From NCBI RefSeq assembly GCF_029893965.1, contig NZ_JARXXP010000010.1, positions 124,001-188,000 on the forward strand: a stretch of DNA of 64,000 bases, written 5' to 3'. The position numbers and the translations under genes are program-made. Positions 15,096 to 24,002 of the stretch are shown one piece after another. Source of the DNA: Paenibacillus sp. PastM-3. GTDB taxonomy: Bacteria > Bacillota > Bacilli > Paenibacillales > Paenibacillaceae. Under the pieces are notes generated by a model, which had not been told where the DNA came from, did no database searches, and was given only the letters and a program-made list of their open reading frames with translations. Within the stretch, counting starts at the first letter, position 1. Every line of letters starts with the position of its first letter.

Positions 15096-17486
15096 TCATC
15101 TAAGCTCAGGCAGCTGCTCCTCATCCACGCCGTGCAGCTTATAGCCGTTCTGGACATAGGTTTCATAGTAGACCCTGCCGTTACGGTAATAGAGCAGGTC
15201 TTCCAGATGGAAGCCGCCCATCAGGTTGAGCTTCTCCACACCGCTTCTGCGCTGCTCGTGGACAACGCCCAGACGGTAGATCCGGGTCGTGCCGTCAGCG
15301 TTCAGCGCATAACGCAGAAATTCGGAGCCGCTGTCGCCGAAGAAATACTTCTCCTCATGACGGTGCTCCTGCGTATACTCGAACAGGCGGACGTTGATGG
15401 CTGCCCCGTCCTCAAGACCGAGGTACAGCTGCTTGAACAGCTCTTCCCTGGACACAATCTCCCGGTTCTCGTAAGCCGCTGCAACATTGGCCCGCCGCAG
15501 CAGCTCTTCCTCGAAAGGGAGAACGAACGGCGCTGCAGTCAGCAGCTCTCTCCTGCATACCTCGATCAGCCGGCGGACAACCGCCGGACCGCCCTGGCGC
15601 AGCAGCTCCGAGATGCTGCCCATGAAGCGGTCGCTGAAGAAGATGCCCGGCCCGCGCCGGGCCTCAATGTCCAGCATGACCTCTGCGGTCACGGTGCGGT
15701 AGTATTCCATAATATTCTGGTCCACCGCTTCACCGGACCGTCCAATGGTGGACAGCGCAAGGCTGCGCAGCTCTTCTTCCAGCGCCTGCATTGTCTGCAC
15801 CTTGGCCTTGCTCTCAGCATGCAGTTGCTCCAGCGCAGCGTCATAGCGAAGCGCTATGTCCAGCTCCAGCTTCAGCCTGAGAATCTCGTATTTTCTACTA
15901 TATATACTCTCAAACAAATAATGAATGAAATTGCGCACGGTCCGCTTGTCGAGCAGCGGCACCCGCTGGAACGGCTGGCGCTCCACGCTCTGCGCGTAGA
16001 GCTGCTCCAGCTCCTCCTCGGCACCAGCCAGCGCCGAGCGCAAACCGCCCATGTGCTGGCGCAGCGCGTTCAGCACATTGCCCCCGGCCTCGCCCTGCTC
16101 GGCCGTCCACTCCGCCAGCTGGAAGAACGTCACCGGCGGAGTTGCCTGCTCCTGAGCCGCCAGTACGGCGGCCCACTCGCGCGCAGGGTCAAGGGCCGCA
16201 GCACGCGCAGCGGATACATCCGCAAAGTTGCTGCGGAAATACGCCTCACCGCCGTCGCCGAACAGCAGAGCTTCCGCCTCGCGCAGCGAGAGCGGCTTCA
16301 GCTCGCTGTAGGACGGGCGGCCGTGGCTCATCAGCCCAGTCATTTCGGCGATGCCCGCCTCATCGGGCAGGAGGCCCGCAGCCCGCTCGCGCAGCCCTTC
16401 CGGCGTCAGGCCAAGCAGCGCCTGGCGGTCGCGCAGACTCCAGGTGCCGCCGGTCTGCAGCTTCGCGGCCAGAACATGAAAAGCATGGTACAGCACCGCC
16501 ATGGCAATCGGCTTGCTCGGCCTGCGCACCGCCGAGAACCCGGCGGAGGCATAGCCCTGCCGGCCGGTGCTGCCGCGTATGCCGCTTTTGAACGTCATAT
16601 TGTTGTAACCGCCATGACCGGAAGCCTGATCGGAAGAAGGACGCACCCGGTTTTTGAGCAGGCTGATGTGCGCGATAATCTCGTAGTTATCCTCCATGCC
16701 GTTCACCGGGGTCATGCCCCGCTCGTTTTTATCCGAGAGCAGGTAGACCAGATCAAACAGGGCGGAAGGTCCATGGGCTACCGGAATAGACAATCCGTCC
16801 TCCGTAACCAGGAGCGGCGCTTTAAACGTATAGTCCGGCAGCTGCATTCCTTCCAGCTCACGCAGAAAAGCCAGCCCGACCGAGCTGGAATATCCGAAGT
16901 TATCCCCCTGCTCCCGCTCGTTGATCAGCGTGTACAGGTCGGTCTGCACCGATTTGAACGACTGGCTGAGCACTGCCCGGGCCAGCAGGGCCACTTCCGG
17001 CAGCAGCACATTAAGCGGATCATCGACCCGCGTAATGATGGTGAGATGAATTACGTCAAAAGAAGAATACAGCCGTCCATAGTCTGCTATCCTGTTGCCA
17101 ATCTGCCGGAGCGTCCGGTTCATTCCGGCCAGATAACGGCCGTCTTCGTAAAACTCCCGGTAAACGTCCTGGCGCACTGTTCGGGGATCACGCCCTGCCG
17201 TATCCGGCAGGGCCATCGTCATCACCCGTTCCTTGCTATCTCCCTCTTTACTGTGCTGTTCCTTGCCGCCATGCGCGCCGGCATGCAGCGCCAGCACCCC
17301 GGCGGCGTTATCCCATTTCCGCTCGCAGCGCATAAGCACCGGCTCAATCGCTGCCGATACCTTGTCGCCAAGGAACAGAAACAGCGCAGGGTAATGGATG
17401 CTGCTGCGTCCATCCCCCTTGCTGTGCAGCGCCTCTTCCTGCGCCGCATATTGTTCTGCATAGACCAGTGCTTCTGTTCTAATCAT
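15096..17486 (-). CDS. Probable degenerate tubulin-fold partner of the tubulin-like GTPase, 796 aa
   Basis: No named family comes to mind, but the protein mirrors its upstream neighbour segment by segment. IHLTIITRVDDPLNVLLPEV here falls where the neighbour has VFLLTGLSGGTGSGSFLDIA. GLAFLREL matches GYAALKEL. LFDLVYLLSDKNERG matches FNLCHLISATNTEG. GYASAGFSAVRRPSKPIAMA matches YNIIGASSAVLPIEEMTTYL. The glycine-rich GTP phosphate loop is absent, so it probably does not hydrolyse GTP. The C-terminal ~400 residues are helical, with coiled-coil-like stretches. There is no membrane segment. It starts four bases after the tubulin-like stop codon and so is tightly linked. I infer a non-catalytic tubulin-fold partner or cap. 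An unrelated alpha/beta protein remains possible until structures are compared. Confidence 0.6.
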   Translation of the reverse strand: MIRTEALVYAEQYAAQEEALHSKGDGRSSIHYPALFLFLGDKVSAAIEPVLMRCERKWDNAAGVLALHAGAHGGKEQHSKEGDSKERVMTMALPDTAGRDPRTVRQDVYREFYEDGRYLAGMNRTLRQIGNRIADYGRLYSSFDVIHLTIITRVDDPLNVLLPEVALLARAVLSQSFKSVQTDLYTLINEREQGDNFGYSSSVGLAFLRELEGMQLPDYTFKAPLLVTEDGLSIPVAHGPSALFDLVYLLSDKNERGMTPVNGMEDNYEIIAHISLLKNRVRPSSDQASGHGGYNNMTFKSGIRGSTGRQGYASAGFSAVRRPSKPIAMAVLYHAFHVLAAKLQTGGTWSLRDRQALLGLTPEGLRERAAGLLPDEAGIAEMTGLMSHGRPSYSELKPLSLREAEALLFGDGGEAYFRSNFADVSAARAAALDPAREWAAVLAAQEQATPPVTFFQLAEWTAEQGEAGGNVLNALRQHMGGLRSALAGAEEELEQLYAQSVERQPFQRVPLLDKRTVRNFIHYLFESIYSRKYEILRLKLELDIALRYDAALEQLHAESKAKVQTMQALEEELRSLALSTIGRSGEAVDQNIMEYYRTVTAEVMLDIEARRGPGIFFSDRFMGSISELLRQGGPAVVRRLIEVCRRELLTAAPFVLPFEEELLRRANVAAAYENREIVSREELFKQLYLGLEDGAAINVRLFEYTQEHRHEEKYFFGDSGSEFLRYALNADGTTRIYRLGVVHEQRRSGVEKLNLMGGFHLEDLLYYRNGRVYYETYVQNGYKLHGVDEEQLPELR

Positions 17487-17490
17487 AGGC

Positions 17491-20400
17491 TTACTTCAGC
17501 TTTCTGCGGATGCTGGCCAGCTTGCCGGTCAGACTCTTGTAGAAGCCGTACATTTCATCACCGTCAGCATGCTCTACCCGCTCGTATTCCAGACTGTCGC
17601 GCGCTTCGAGGAAGGAGACATACAGCCCCTCCAGCTTATAGAGCAGCGGGGTTACATCCTCGGCTGCAGTCATTTCCCCGGAACGGCGTGCCGCTTTGCG
17701 CAGCAGCACACTGCGGCTCTTCTCATCCAGCGCGCGGAAATGACGGTAGACGGCATATTCCACATAGCTGCGTTCCTTCATTAGATTGGCGAACGGCTCC
17801 CAGGCATCTTCTTCCTCGTCGCGGTCGTAGACGTAGAGCGCGCCTTTTTTGATAATCGTGTCGGTGTAGAGTGCCTCGATAAACTGGTCAAGCCATTTAT
17901 CTTCGTCAAGGTATTGGCGCAGCAGCGCATCCAGCTCAGCAGCCTTGGCTGCCAGCGCATCATATTTAGCCAGCTCTTCGCGCACACGGCTGATCAGCTG
18001 CGGCGAACGGATGAGATTTTCCTGGGCCATCTCTTTGTTGATGCTGCCGAAGATGTCCTTCACGCCTTCACGCTCCAGCCCGTTCTCACGCAGTGAGCGC
18101 AGTTCATCGGCAGCCTTCTTCACTTCGCCAAGGTTCGGACGGGAAGCGCCCAGCTGCAGGTCATAGCCGCTCAGCAGCTTATCGATATCGAACGGCTTGG
18201 TAAAGACAACAGAGTAGCGGCTGCTCGTATTTTCGTCCAGCCCTTTTTCGGTAATAACCCCGGACGCCAGCGCCTTCTCAAAATCAGCCCGGACTCTGGC
18301 ATTGTACTCACGCACACGGGCATTCTCATACGTATCGCCCCAGGACTTCTCTGGAATCGGCGACGGCAGATAGGTCCAGTTGTTCTTGTCCGTCATCACC
18401 AGATGGCGTCCGATGCCCTCTTTGTCAAGAATGGTACGCTCGTAGTTTTCTTCATATACGCGCAGCGGAGTATAGACAAAGAGCGGCACACCATTACGGG
18501 TGTTAAGCCAGAAAATCCGGTTCTTGACCTCGCTCTCCTTGATCGTAAACTGCGATTTGCCGAGCGCGTTGTTCTGGTAATTGCGGATCCCCTTGAGGAT
18601 GCCCGGCGCTTTAACCGGCACAGAGACAAAGCCCCATGACGGGAAATGCAGGCTGCCCGAGCTGTTGCTCAGATGGAAAATCGGCACCGCATCCTCATCC
18701 AGCCGTCCTGCTATAATCCGCTCCACAAATTTGTCCAGCGGCTCTTCGCGGCCGTACTTCATCACCAGGAAGTCTTCCATCGAACGGGTAATCAGATCCC
18801 CGAACTTGTCGGTCAGGAACTCGGAAATGGAGCGGACGATGTCAATCTCCTGTTCTCTCACCCAGCGTCCGGAATGCTTCAGCATTTCGCGGGCAAAATC
18901 ACGGATCAGGTCGTCGCCGTCCTTCTGGTCCATCAGCTTGGAGATATTAGCTGCAATATCCGGCACGTTGACGATATTCCAATAGTAGGTTTTGTTGCCG
19001 CGGTGGTCGGTCTGCTCTTCACCGTTCAGCAGAATGTTCCCGTTCTTCTCAAAAATCGCGCTCAGCGCACTGAGAATCTCCGTAAACACCCCGTAAATCC
19101 GGCTATTTTCTTCGTTCAGCAGCTCAAACAGATCCTCGTAGAACTGGATCATCTGCTCCGTACGCTCAACATCGGCATGCAGCCAGTACTCGTTGATTTT
19201 GGCTTCGATATAAGCATTTTTCTTCTTCTCCTTGGACACAAAAGCGCTCCGTGCATCGCCCAGCTTCTCTTCCGCACTGTCCTGGGCCGTCTCGATATCA
19301 CGCGGCAGACGCAGCAGGCTCTCGCGCAGCGCTTCGATATAGGACTGGATCAGCTTCAGAATGCAGAAGCCCTTCTCGGTATACAGCAGCCGCGACACAT
19401 AAAACGGCCCCTGCTCCGGATGCAGGAAAATGCGCTCCAGCTCCTCGCCGAACCGTCCGGTGATTTCGCCCGGCAGCTGTTTTTTGGCCTTGATATATTC
19501 TTCACGCGCCCGGGACAGGAAGCTCTGCTCCAGCTCGGTGTCCATATCGACGACCTGGTTTTTGATGACATTAGCATGGCTCAGCCGCTCACTGTTCTGA
19601 TAGCCCGGAAGCGGTTCAGGTACGCGGGATTCGAATGTTTTGATCATCGTATCGAGGTCGATGCCCAGCTTGCGGGCAAATTTCTCGACATCCTCCTGGC
19701 CCGGAGCCTGCTGGAACATCTTGTCCATTTTGTCGAACAGGCGGTAGGCCAGATAAGTGGTCATCTCTTCAATCGGCAGCACGGCCGACGAAGCCCCGAT
19801 AATGTTATATTGATAGTTGGCCGGATATGTCTTGTTCATCTGTGCAATGTTCGTGTTGATGTTGCTGATATAATCGTGGATGGCGAATTCCTCGCCGGAG
19901 GCTTTTTCCTCACTGGCCATAAAGTTCGTGATATTCTCAGCCGTTACGTTCATGCAGTAATCGTAGGCGTTCTCCAGCAGCTTACCTTCTGTGTTGGTTG
20001 CGGAGATCAGATGGCAGAGGTTAAATGGCGGCAGCGGCGAATTTACAGTCAAAATGTTGCCGTACTGCTGGCGGAACCGTTCACCCCGGCTGTCCACATT
20101 CATCCAGTAATCCAGCTCTTTGAGCGCCGCATAACCGTTCTTGCGGATATACTCGCGGGTGTGCTCGCTCAGGCTTTTATTGGACAGATTGACGTCCGGT
20201 GTGAACAGGTAACCGAGTGTGTTGACCCGGTCGATGCCTGCCGCACCGTAGTCACGTTCAATAATCCCGCGCACAATATAGGCGATGTCGAGAAAAGAAC
20301 CGCTGCCTGTACCCCCGGAAAGGCCGGTAAGCAGGAATACCATCAGCTTTTTGTTAGTGCCGACTGACAGTGTTTTGATCTTCTTGTCGATTGCGCCGAC

Positions 20401-20880
20401 AACCTGGTTGATCTTGGTGAACATCAGCAGGCGTCCGGCCTGGCGCACACCGGCTGCCCCATTCATGCCATCGGTAATGCTCAGCTCAGGCGACAGCCAT
20501 TCCGTAATATACGGGTCAAGGATGCTTCTGTTCTGCAGCAGACCTCCGATTTCCGCGTTCGCAAGCAACACAAATTCGCTCTGCGGGTCAAGGCCGATGC
20601 CTTTGTATTTTTTGCCGCGGTCCTGTTCATTCGTTTCAAAAGCCAGAAATTCCACGTTGTCCGGCTTATCCCGCTTCTTCTTGGAAATCGGGTCCTCAGG
20701 CAGCTTAAAGCGGCGGTTAATCTGATACTTCAGGCGCAGCAGGGCATCAATTCCCGTTCCTCCAAGGCCGATGATCAGGATTGGATTGTCAATCGTATCC
20801 ACTCTGATCTTGTCGCTGACGATTCCCCCGCCAAGCGATACGTCTAGCTGCTGTATATGCTCTCTTACTACCGGTTTCAT
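17491..20880 (-). CDS. Bacterial tubulin/FtsZ-like GTPase, 1129 aa
   Basis: The N-terminal half carries the tubulin-superfamily nucleotide site: a first glycine loop IIGLGGTG (about 37-43), a T3/T4-type region NGAAGVRQAGR (140-150), and the signature loop GLSGGTGSG (186-194), which contains the tubulin/FtsZ GGTGSG consensus. FtsZ is about 380 residues and tubulin about 450; this protein adds a ~700-residue helical C-terminal part that includes long charged heptad-like stretches (about 500-620 and 970-1060). It starts at ATG 20880 behind GAGGGGGAG. No membrane segment is seen. Related large proteins are annotated as 'tubulin-like' and lie with vWA genes. Polymerisation and GTP hydrolysis are expected from the family, not shown here. 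Confidence 0.9.
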   Translation of the reverse strand: MKPVVREHIQQLDVSLGGGIVSDKIRVDTIDNPILIIGLGGTGIDALLRLKYQINRRFKLPEDPISKKKRDKPDNVEFLAFETNEQDRGKKYKGIGLDPQSEFVLLANAEIGGLLQNRSILDPYITEWLSPELSITDGMNGAAGVRQAGRLLMFTKINQVVGAIDKKIKTLSVGTNKKLMVFLLTGLSGGTGSGSFLDIAYIVRGIIERDYGAAGIDRVNTLGYLFTPDVNLSNKSLSEHTREYIRKNGYAALKELDYWMNVDSRGERFRQQYGNILTVNSPLPPFNLCHLISATNTEGKLLENAYDYCMNVTAENITNFMASEEKASGEEFAIHDYISNINTNIAQMNKTYPANYQYNIIGASSAVLPIEEMTTYLAYRLFDKMDKMFQQAPGQEDVEKFARKLGIDLDTMIKTFESRVPEPLPGYQNSERLSHANVIKNQVVDMDTELEQSFLSRAREEYIKAKKQLPGEITGRFGEELERIFLHPEQGPFYVSRLLYTEKGFCILKLIQSYIEALRESLLRLPRDIETAQDSAEEKLGDARSAFVSKEKKKNAYIEAKINEYWLHADVERTEQMIQFYEDLFELLNEENSRIYGVFTEILSALSAIFEKNGNILLNGEEQTDHRGNKTYYWNIVNVPDIAANISKLMDQKDGDDLIRDFAREMLKHSGRWVREQEIDIVRSISEFLTDKFGDLITRSMEDFLVMKYGREEPLDKFVERIIAGRLDEDAVPIFHLSNSSGSLHFPSWGFVSVPVKAPGILKGIRNYQNNALGKSQFTIKESEVKNRIFWLNTRNGVPLFVYTPLRVYEENYERTILDKEGIGRHLVMTDKNNWTYLPSPIPEKSWGDTYENARVREYNARVRADFEKALASGVITEKGLDENTSSRYSVVFTKPFDIDKLLSGYDLQLGASRPNLGEVKKAADELRSLRENGLEREGVKDIFGSINKEMAQENLIRSPQLISRVREELAKYDALAAKAAELDALLRQYLDEDKWLDQFIEALYTDTIIKKGALYVYDRDEEEDAWEPFANLMKERSYVEYAVYRHFRALDEKSRSVLLRKAARRSGEMTAAEDVTPLLYKLEGLYVSFLEARDSLEYERVEHADGDEMYGFYKSLTGKLASIRRKLK

Positions 20881-20893
20881 AGGTTCTCCCCCT

Positions 20894-22738
20894 CTATATT
20901 AAAAACTCCAACAGAATAGTCTTGTCTACTGTCTGCAACGGCACTGAAACGCGGTCCCCGCTCTTCAGTTCCAGTCCGCGCGAAGCGTCAGCCGCCCGCC
21001 CGGATCTCTCTACTGTGATCCCCTCGCTGCTGCGCAGGAGCAGCCGGTCGTTTTTGCCTGGTGTGAAGATAACCTTCTCGCTCTCCTTCAGTTCAGGAGC
21101 CAGCTGGAGCAGCTGGTGCAGCGTGAATTTGCCGCGGAAGCCGGACAGCTTCTTGTACTGCGGATACGTCTTCTCACCAGTGTTGCCGTCCAGCACCTCT
21201 ACGACCATCTGTCCGACAAAGCCGCGGTTGGCCTGCTTGCGCAGCATCCATACAGCCACCGCCGCAATGAGCAGCAGCAGAACGCCGCCGATGATAAAGT
21301 ACAGGGTGTTCGAGGACTTTTCAGCCTGAAGCGGCTCTTCCCCCGTTGTTCCGCTGCCTGTAGCAGGGGCTGTACTCACAGCTCCTGTCTTAGCGTCGAT
21401 CTTGAGTACATCACTTTCACGGTAAAAGCTGCTCTCCTCCGCACGGACCTTCAGCTCGTAGGTATGGCTCTCCTTTATTTCAAAAGCGCCCTTGAACTCC
21501 GCCCCGGAATTGTCCAGCGGGATTTCCTCCACAGCCCCTGTATCGACGTCCGTAACTAGCAGCACCGCATTCATATCTTGATACAAATTGCTGAGTGTTA
21601 CCTGAGCACCATTGCTGTACAGATGGGAGACGATGCCCACGGTGTCGCCCTTCTTGTACGTTGCTGACGGCAGCGCGTCTATCTTGAGCTCGAGATCATA
21701 GTTGAATACGAGATTGATGTCGATTTTATCCTTGGGAACACCCTTCACCTGAAGCTTCCAGTCTCCCTGCTCCGGCGACAGCAGCTTGATCAGGCTATAG
21801 GTGGACGACTTGGACAGCAGCACATCATCTGACGGGATCGCGACCTCCTTGCCCGACGGATCGGTCAGCTTCGCAGTCACCGGCTGTGCTGACATAATCG
21901 AGATATTCGCCTCCAGCACGCTGCTGTTCGGCACATTTACTGTAACCTCCTGGAAGCTGCCGTCCGCCGTGATCGACTGGACCGGAACAATCTTCAGCTT
22001 CAGGTGGCTGGCAAAAATCTCGCTCAGAATCTGCGGCAGATCATCCGCGGAGTTCGTTGTAAAGGATTTGCCGCCTGTCTCATTGGACAGTCCGGCCAGA
22101 ATGTCCTTATTCAGCTTGCCATCAGCATTGAGCCCTATAGTATAAACCGGATAGCCCTTCTGCTTGGCGGCATCCACCGCAGCAGACAGCTCCTGGTCAG
22201 ACTGGCTCTGCGTCCGGCCGCTTGCCTCATCGAGGTCATTGTTGCCGTCGGCCAGCATGACGATCATCGGCTCATGGCTGGGGTCACTGCCGTTCTCCAG
22301 CACCTTGACCGCTTCTTCCATACCGACAGCGATGTCGGTGTACGGCCCGCGGTTCAGCCCGTCGATGAAATCCTTCAGATCCTGCTTGTCGCCGGCTGAG
22401 CCGATTTCAAGCAACGCCTTCTCGCGCTGTACCTTGTCGGTGTAGGCTACGATTCCGACCTTATCCCCTTGGGTGGACAGCATATCTATAAACATCTTCA
22501 TCGCCTCACCGGCGATATTGTTCTTGTCACTCTTGTTCATGGAGTTGCTGACATCAATCAGCAGCACTGCATCAATCCGGGATGGCCCTGCCGCTGAGGC
22601 CGATGAACCGGCCGTGGCTGCTGAGGCCCGAAGTGCTGCAAAAGGTGATGCCATAAGGCACAGGATCAGCAGCAGTACAGGGATCAGCCTCTGCAGCATA
22701 TTCTTGGTTGTTCTGGGGCAAAGCTGTGTACGAAGCAT
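20894..22738 (-). CDS. Secreted/membrane vWA protein with cytosolic beta-rich tail, 614 aa
   Basis: First gene of the minus-strand arm, starting at ATG 22738 behind AAGAGGAG. A signal peptide (1-40) is followed by a von Willebrand A domain whose metal site reads DVSNS (62-66), with a later MLADGNND loop. Residues 240-470 are beta-rich repeats of Ig-like character. One transmembrane helix (about 480-500) leads to ~110 cytosolic residues that look like a small beta domain, possibly FHA-like (LLLRSSEGITVERSGR, LKSGDRVSV). The vWA and beta stalk should face outside while the tail could contact the tubulin-like GTPase encoded next. It is 13 bases upstream of the tubulin-like gene. Expression is probably shared with the divergent arm. 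Confidence 0.85.
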   Translation of the reverse strand: MLRTQLCPRTTKNMLQRLIPVLLLILCLMASPFAALRASAATAGSSASAAGPSRIDAVLLIDVSNSMNKSDKNNIAGEAMKMFIDMLSTQGDKVGIVAYTDKVQREKALLEIGSAGDKQDLKDFIDGLNRGPYTDIAVGMEEAVKVLENGSDPSHEPMIVMLADGNNDLDEASGRTQSQSDQELSAAVDAAKQKGYPVYTIGLNADGKLNKDILAGLSNETGGKSFTTNSADDLPQILSEIFASHLKLKIVPVQSITADGSFQEVTVNVPNSSVLEANISIMSAQPVTAKLTDPSGKEVAIPSDDVLLSKSSTYSLIKLLSPEQGDWKLQVKGVPKDKIDINLVFNYDLELKIDALPSATYKKGDTVGIVSHLYSNGAQVTLSNLYQDMNAVLLVTDVDTGAVEEIPLDNSGAEFKGAFEIKESHTYELKVRAEESSFYRESDVLKIDAKTGAVSTAPATGSGTTGEEPLQAEKSSNTLYFIIGGVLLLLIAAVAVWMLRKQANRGFVGQMVVEVLDGNTGEKTYPQYKKLSGFRGKFTLHQLLQLAPELKESEKVIFTPGKNDRLLLRSSEGITVERSGRAADASRGLELKSGDRVSVPLQTVDKTILLEFLI

Positions 22739-22798
22739 AAAAATGGCTCCTCTTGTGTTATATTCGGTAATAGGGACGGTGCAGCAGTTAGCTAAAAT

Positions 22799-22827
22799 CT
22801 GTCAATAGCATGCCATTATGATATAAT
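22799..22827 (+). promoter_or_regulatory. Possible promoter of the plus-strand arm of the tubulin/vWA locus
   Basis: CTGTCA (22799-22804) and TATAAT (22822-22827) are 17 bases apart, about 50 bases before the start of the small membrane gene. The -10 is perfect but the -35 is weak. Confidence 0.5.
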
Positions 22828-22875
22828 TAAACATTGTAAACTTCAACTTTAGGCCCGCGTGAAAGGAAGAGTTCC

Positions 22876-23028
22876 ATGATTTCATACGTCCTACTCGGCA
22901 TTGCGTTTCTATATGCCGTTATTCAAATTTCACTTTATGCCTCAAGGCGGCGCAGGCCGCTTACCCGTGACGATATCGACGAGCGGCTGCTCGCCGCACT
23001 GAACGGAGGGACAACATCCCGTGACTAA
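22876..23028 (+). CDS. 50-residue single-pass membrane peptide
   Basis: The reading frame encodes 50 residues with a GGAAGAG ribosome site six bases before the ATG. The peptide has one hydrophobic helix (residues 2-21, IAFLYAVIQI core), a basic patch SRRRRPL right after it, and a short acidic/polar tail. The basic patch places the tail in the cytosol. Its stop overlaps the start of the next gene by eight bases, so it is co-translated with the zinc-ribbon membrane protein. I know no family for it. Its place at the head of the divergent arm makes a role as a small subunit or regulator plausible. Confidence 0.7.
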   Translation: MISYVLLGIAFLYAVIQISLYASRRRRPLTRDDIDERLLAALNGGTTSRD

Positions 23029-23944
23029 AAAAAGACCCGTAACCTTCCGGCCGTTCAAGGCTCCGCGCTACGCCTATAACAAGCTGCGGATCTGCCGGCA
23101 CTGCGGCAATTATACGGCGCTGGGCGAAGAACGCTGCCTCAAATGCGGCCGCGCCGCGCTCAGGCCGGCCCTGCAGCAGGCTTCCTCGCTTGCCGGACGA
23201 AAGATGCAGACCCGCCTGCTGCTCCTCCTCCTGCTTACCCTGGCTGCGGTCTACTTCGGCCAGAGCCTGCAGCAGATGGCACTCAGCGGCGCCGGGGGAG
23301 CTGTACTGATCGCAGCTCTCTACTATATGCAGCGGAAAGTCCGGCAGAATGAAAATCTCGTCTCCCTCAACGAGCTGCTGGGCCGGAATATCGACCGCAT
23401 CCGGGAAGGGCTGGAGCTGAACCGCCAGGAGGCAGTCGCCGTACTTCGCGAGGATGATGTGCTCGCTTATGAGAAGCTGCGCGAAATCTCCGTCCTGCTG
23501 CGCGGTGACCGAATTGCCCGCCAGCGTGTAGCCCTGCTGCACGGCTTCCAGCTGCGCAAGGATATGAACCTGGAGCTGGAGGAGCTGCTGCTGCGTGATT
23601 TCGAACCGCTGCTCGCCGAATATATCGGTGAGATTGCCCGGGTCCGGCCCGAGCTGATCAAGGACCGAACGCTCCGCTATGTCAAAAATTATGAGGCGCA
23701 GATTCTCGAAATGGATAAGGGCAGAGACATTCTGGCCGGCGTTGCCGGAGCGGCTGTACGCCTGAAGCGCTATGTGCTGCTCTACTCCGGAATGATCGGC
23801 AGATACGTGCAGGACCTGCCCAAGGACCGCTTTCTGCGCCTGTCCAGGCTGATTAGCGCCAGCCCGCATGAGGCATGGAACGGACTGGACCAGAAGGTAG
23901 CCGAAGTCAGGGAAGCGAAATACCGCTGGGACCCCGATTTTTAA
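23021..23944 (+). CDS. Zinc-ribbon membrane protein with helical cytosolic domain, 307 aa
   Basis: The start is GTG 23021, with GGAGGG ten bases upstream inside the small membrane gene. A four-cysteine zinc ribbon (CRHC at 25-28, CLKC at 39-42) lies at the N-terminus. Two close hydrophobic segments (about 66-82 and 90-106) form a membrane hairpin, so both ends face the cytosol. The remaining ~200 residues are helical and highly charged (ELLGRNIDRIREGLELNRQE, DMNLELEELLLRDFEPLL), probably an elongated bundle. I do not recognise the family. The zinc ribbon recalls the one in the GTPase of the opposite arm. A membrane docking role in the tubulin/vWA assembly is inferred from position. Confidence 0.65.
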   Translation: MTKKRPVTFRPFKAPRYAYNKLRICRHCGNYTALGEERCLKCGRAALRPALQQASSLAGRKMQTRLLLLLLLTLAAVYFGQSLQQMALSGAGGAVLIAALYYMQRKVRQNENLVSLNELLGRNIDRIREGLELNRQEAVAVLREDDVLAYEKLREISVLLRGDRIARQRVALLHGFQLRKDMNLELEELLLRDFEPLLAEYIGEIARVRPELIKDRTLRYVKNYEAQILEMDKGRDILAGVAGAAVRLKRYVLLYSGMIGRYVQDLPKDRFLRLSRLISASPHEAWNGLDQKVAEVREAKYRWDPDF

Positions 23945-24002
23945 ATAGCGTGCCGGAGACTTCAGGCAGGCTTTATTTTCGAAAAAAAGGGGCTACTATA
24001 CT

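Noticed and set aside
15057..17852. Very long open frame on the plus strand (about 930 codons)
   Set aside because: It lies antisense to the 796-residue gene and the tubulin-like gene, has no ribosome site and shows the composition of a GC-driven shadow frame.
18646..20367. Long plus-strand frame over the tubulin-like gene
   Set aside because: Antisense shadow; the minus-strand frame has clear tubulin motifs and a ribosome site.
20894..22738. Tellurite-resistance TerY or MoxR-vWA system
   Set aside because: No MoxR AAA ATPase or TerD-like gene is present; both vWA proteins are membrane-associated.
22961..23869. Long minus-strand frame over the zinc-ribbon membrane gene
   Set aside because: Antisense shadow; the plus frame has GTG with GGAGGG and four cysteines in a ribbon.
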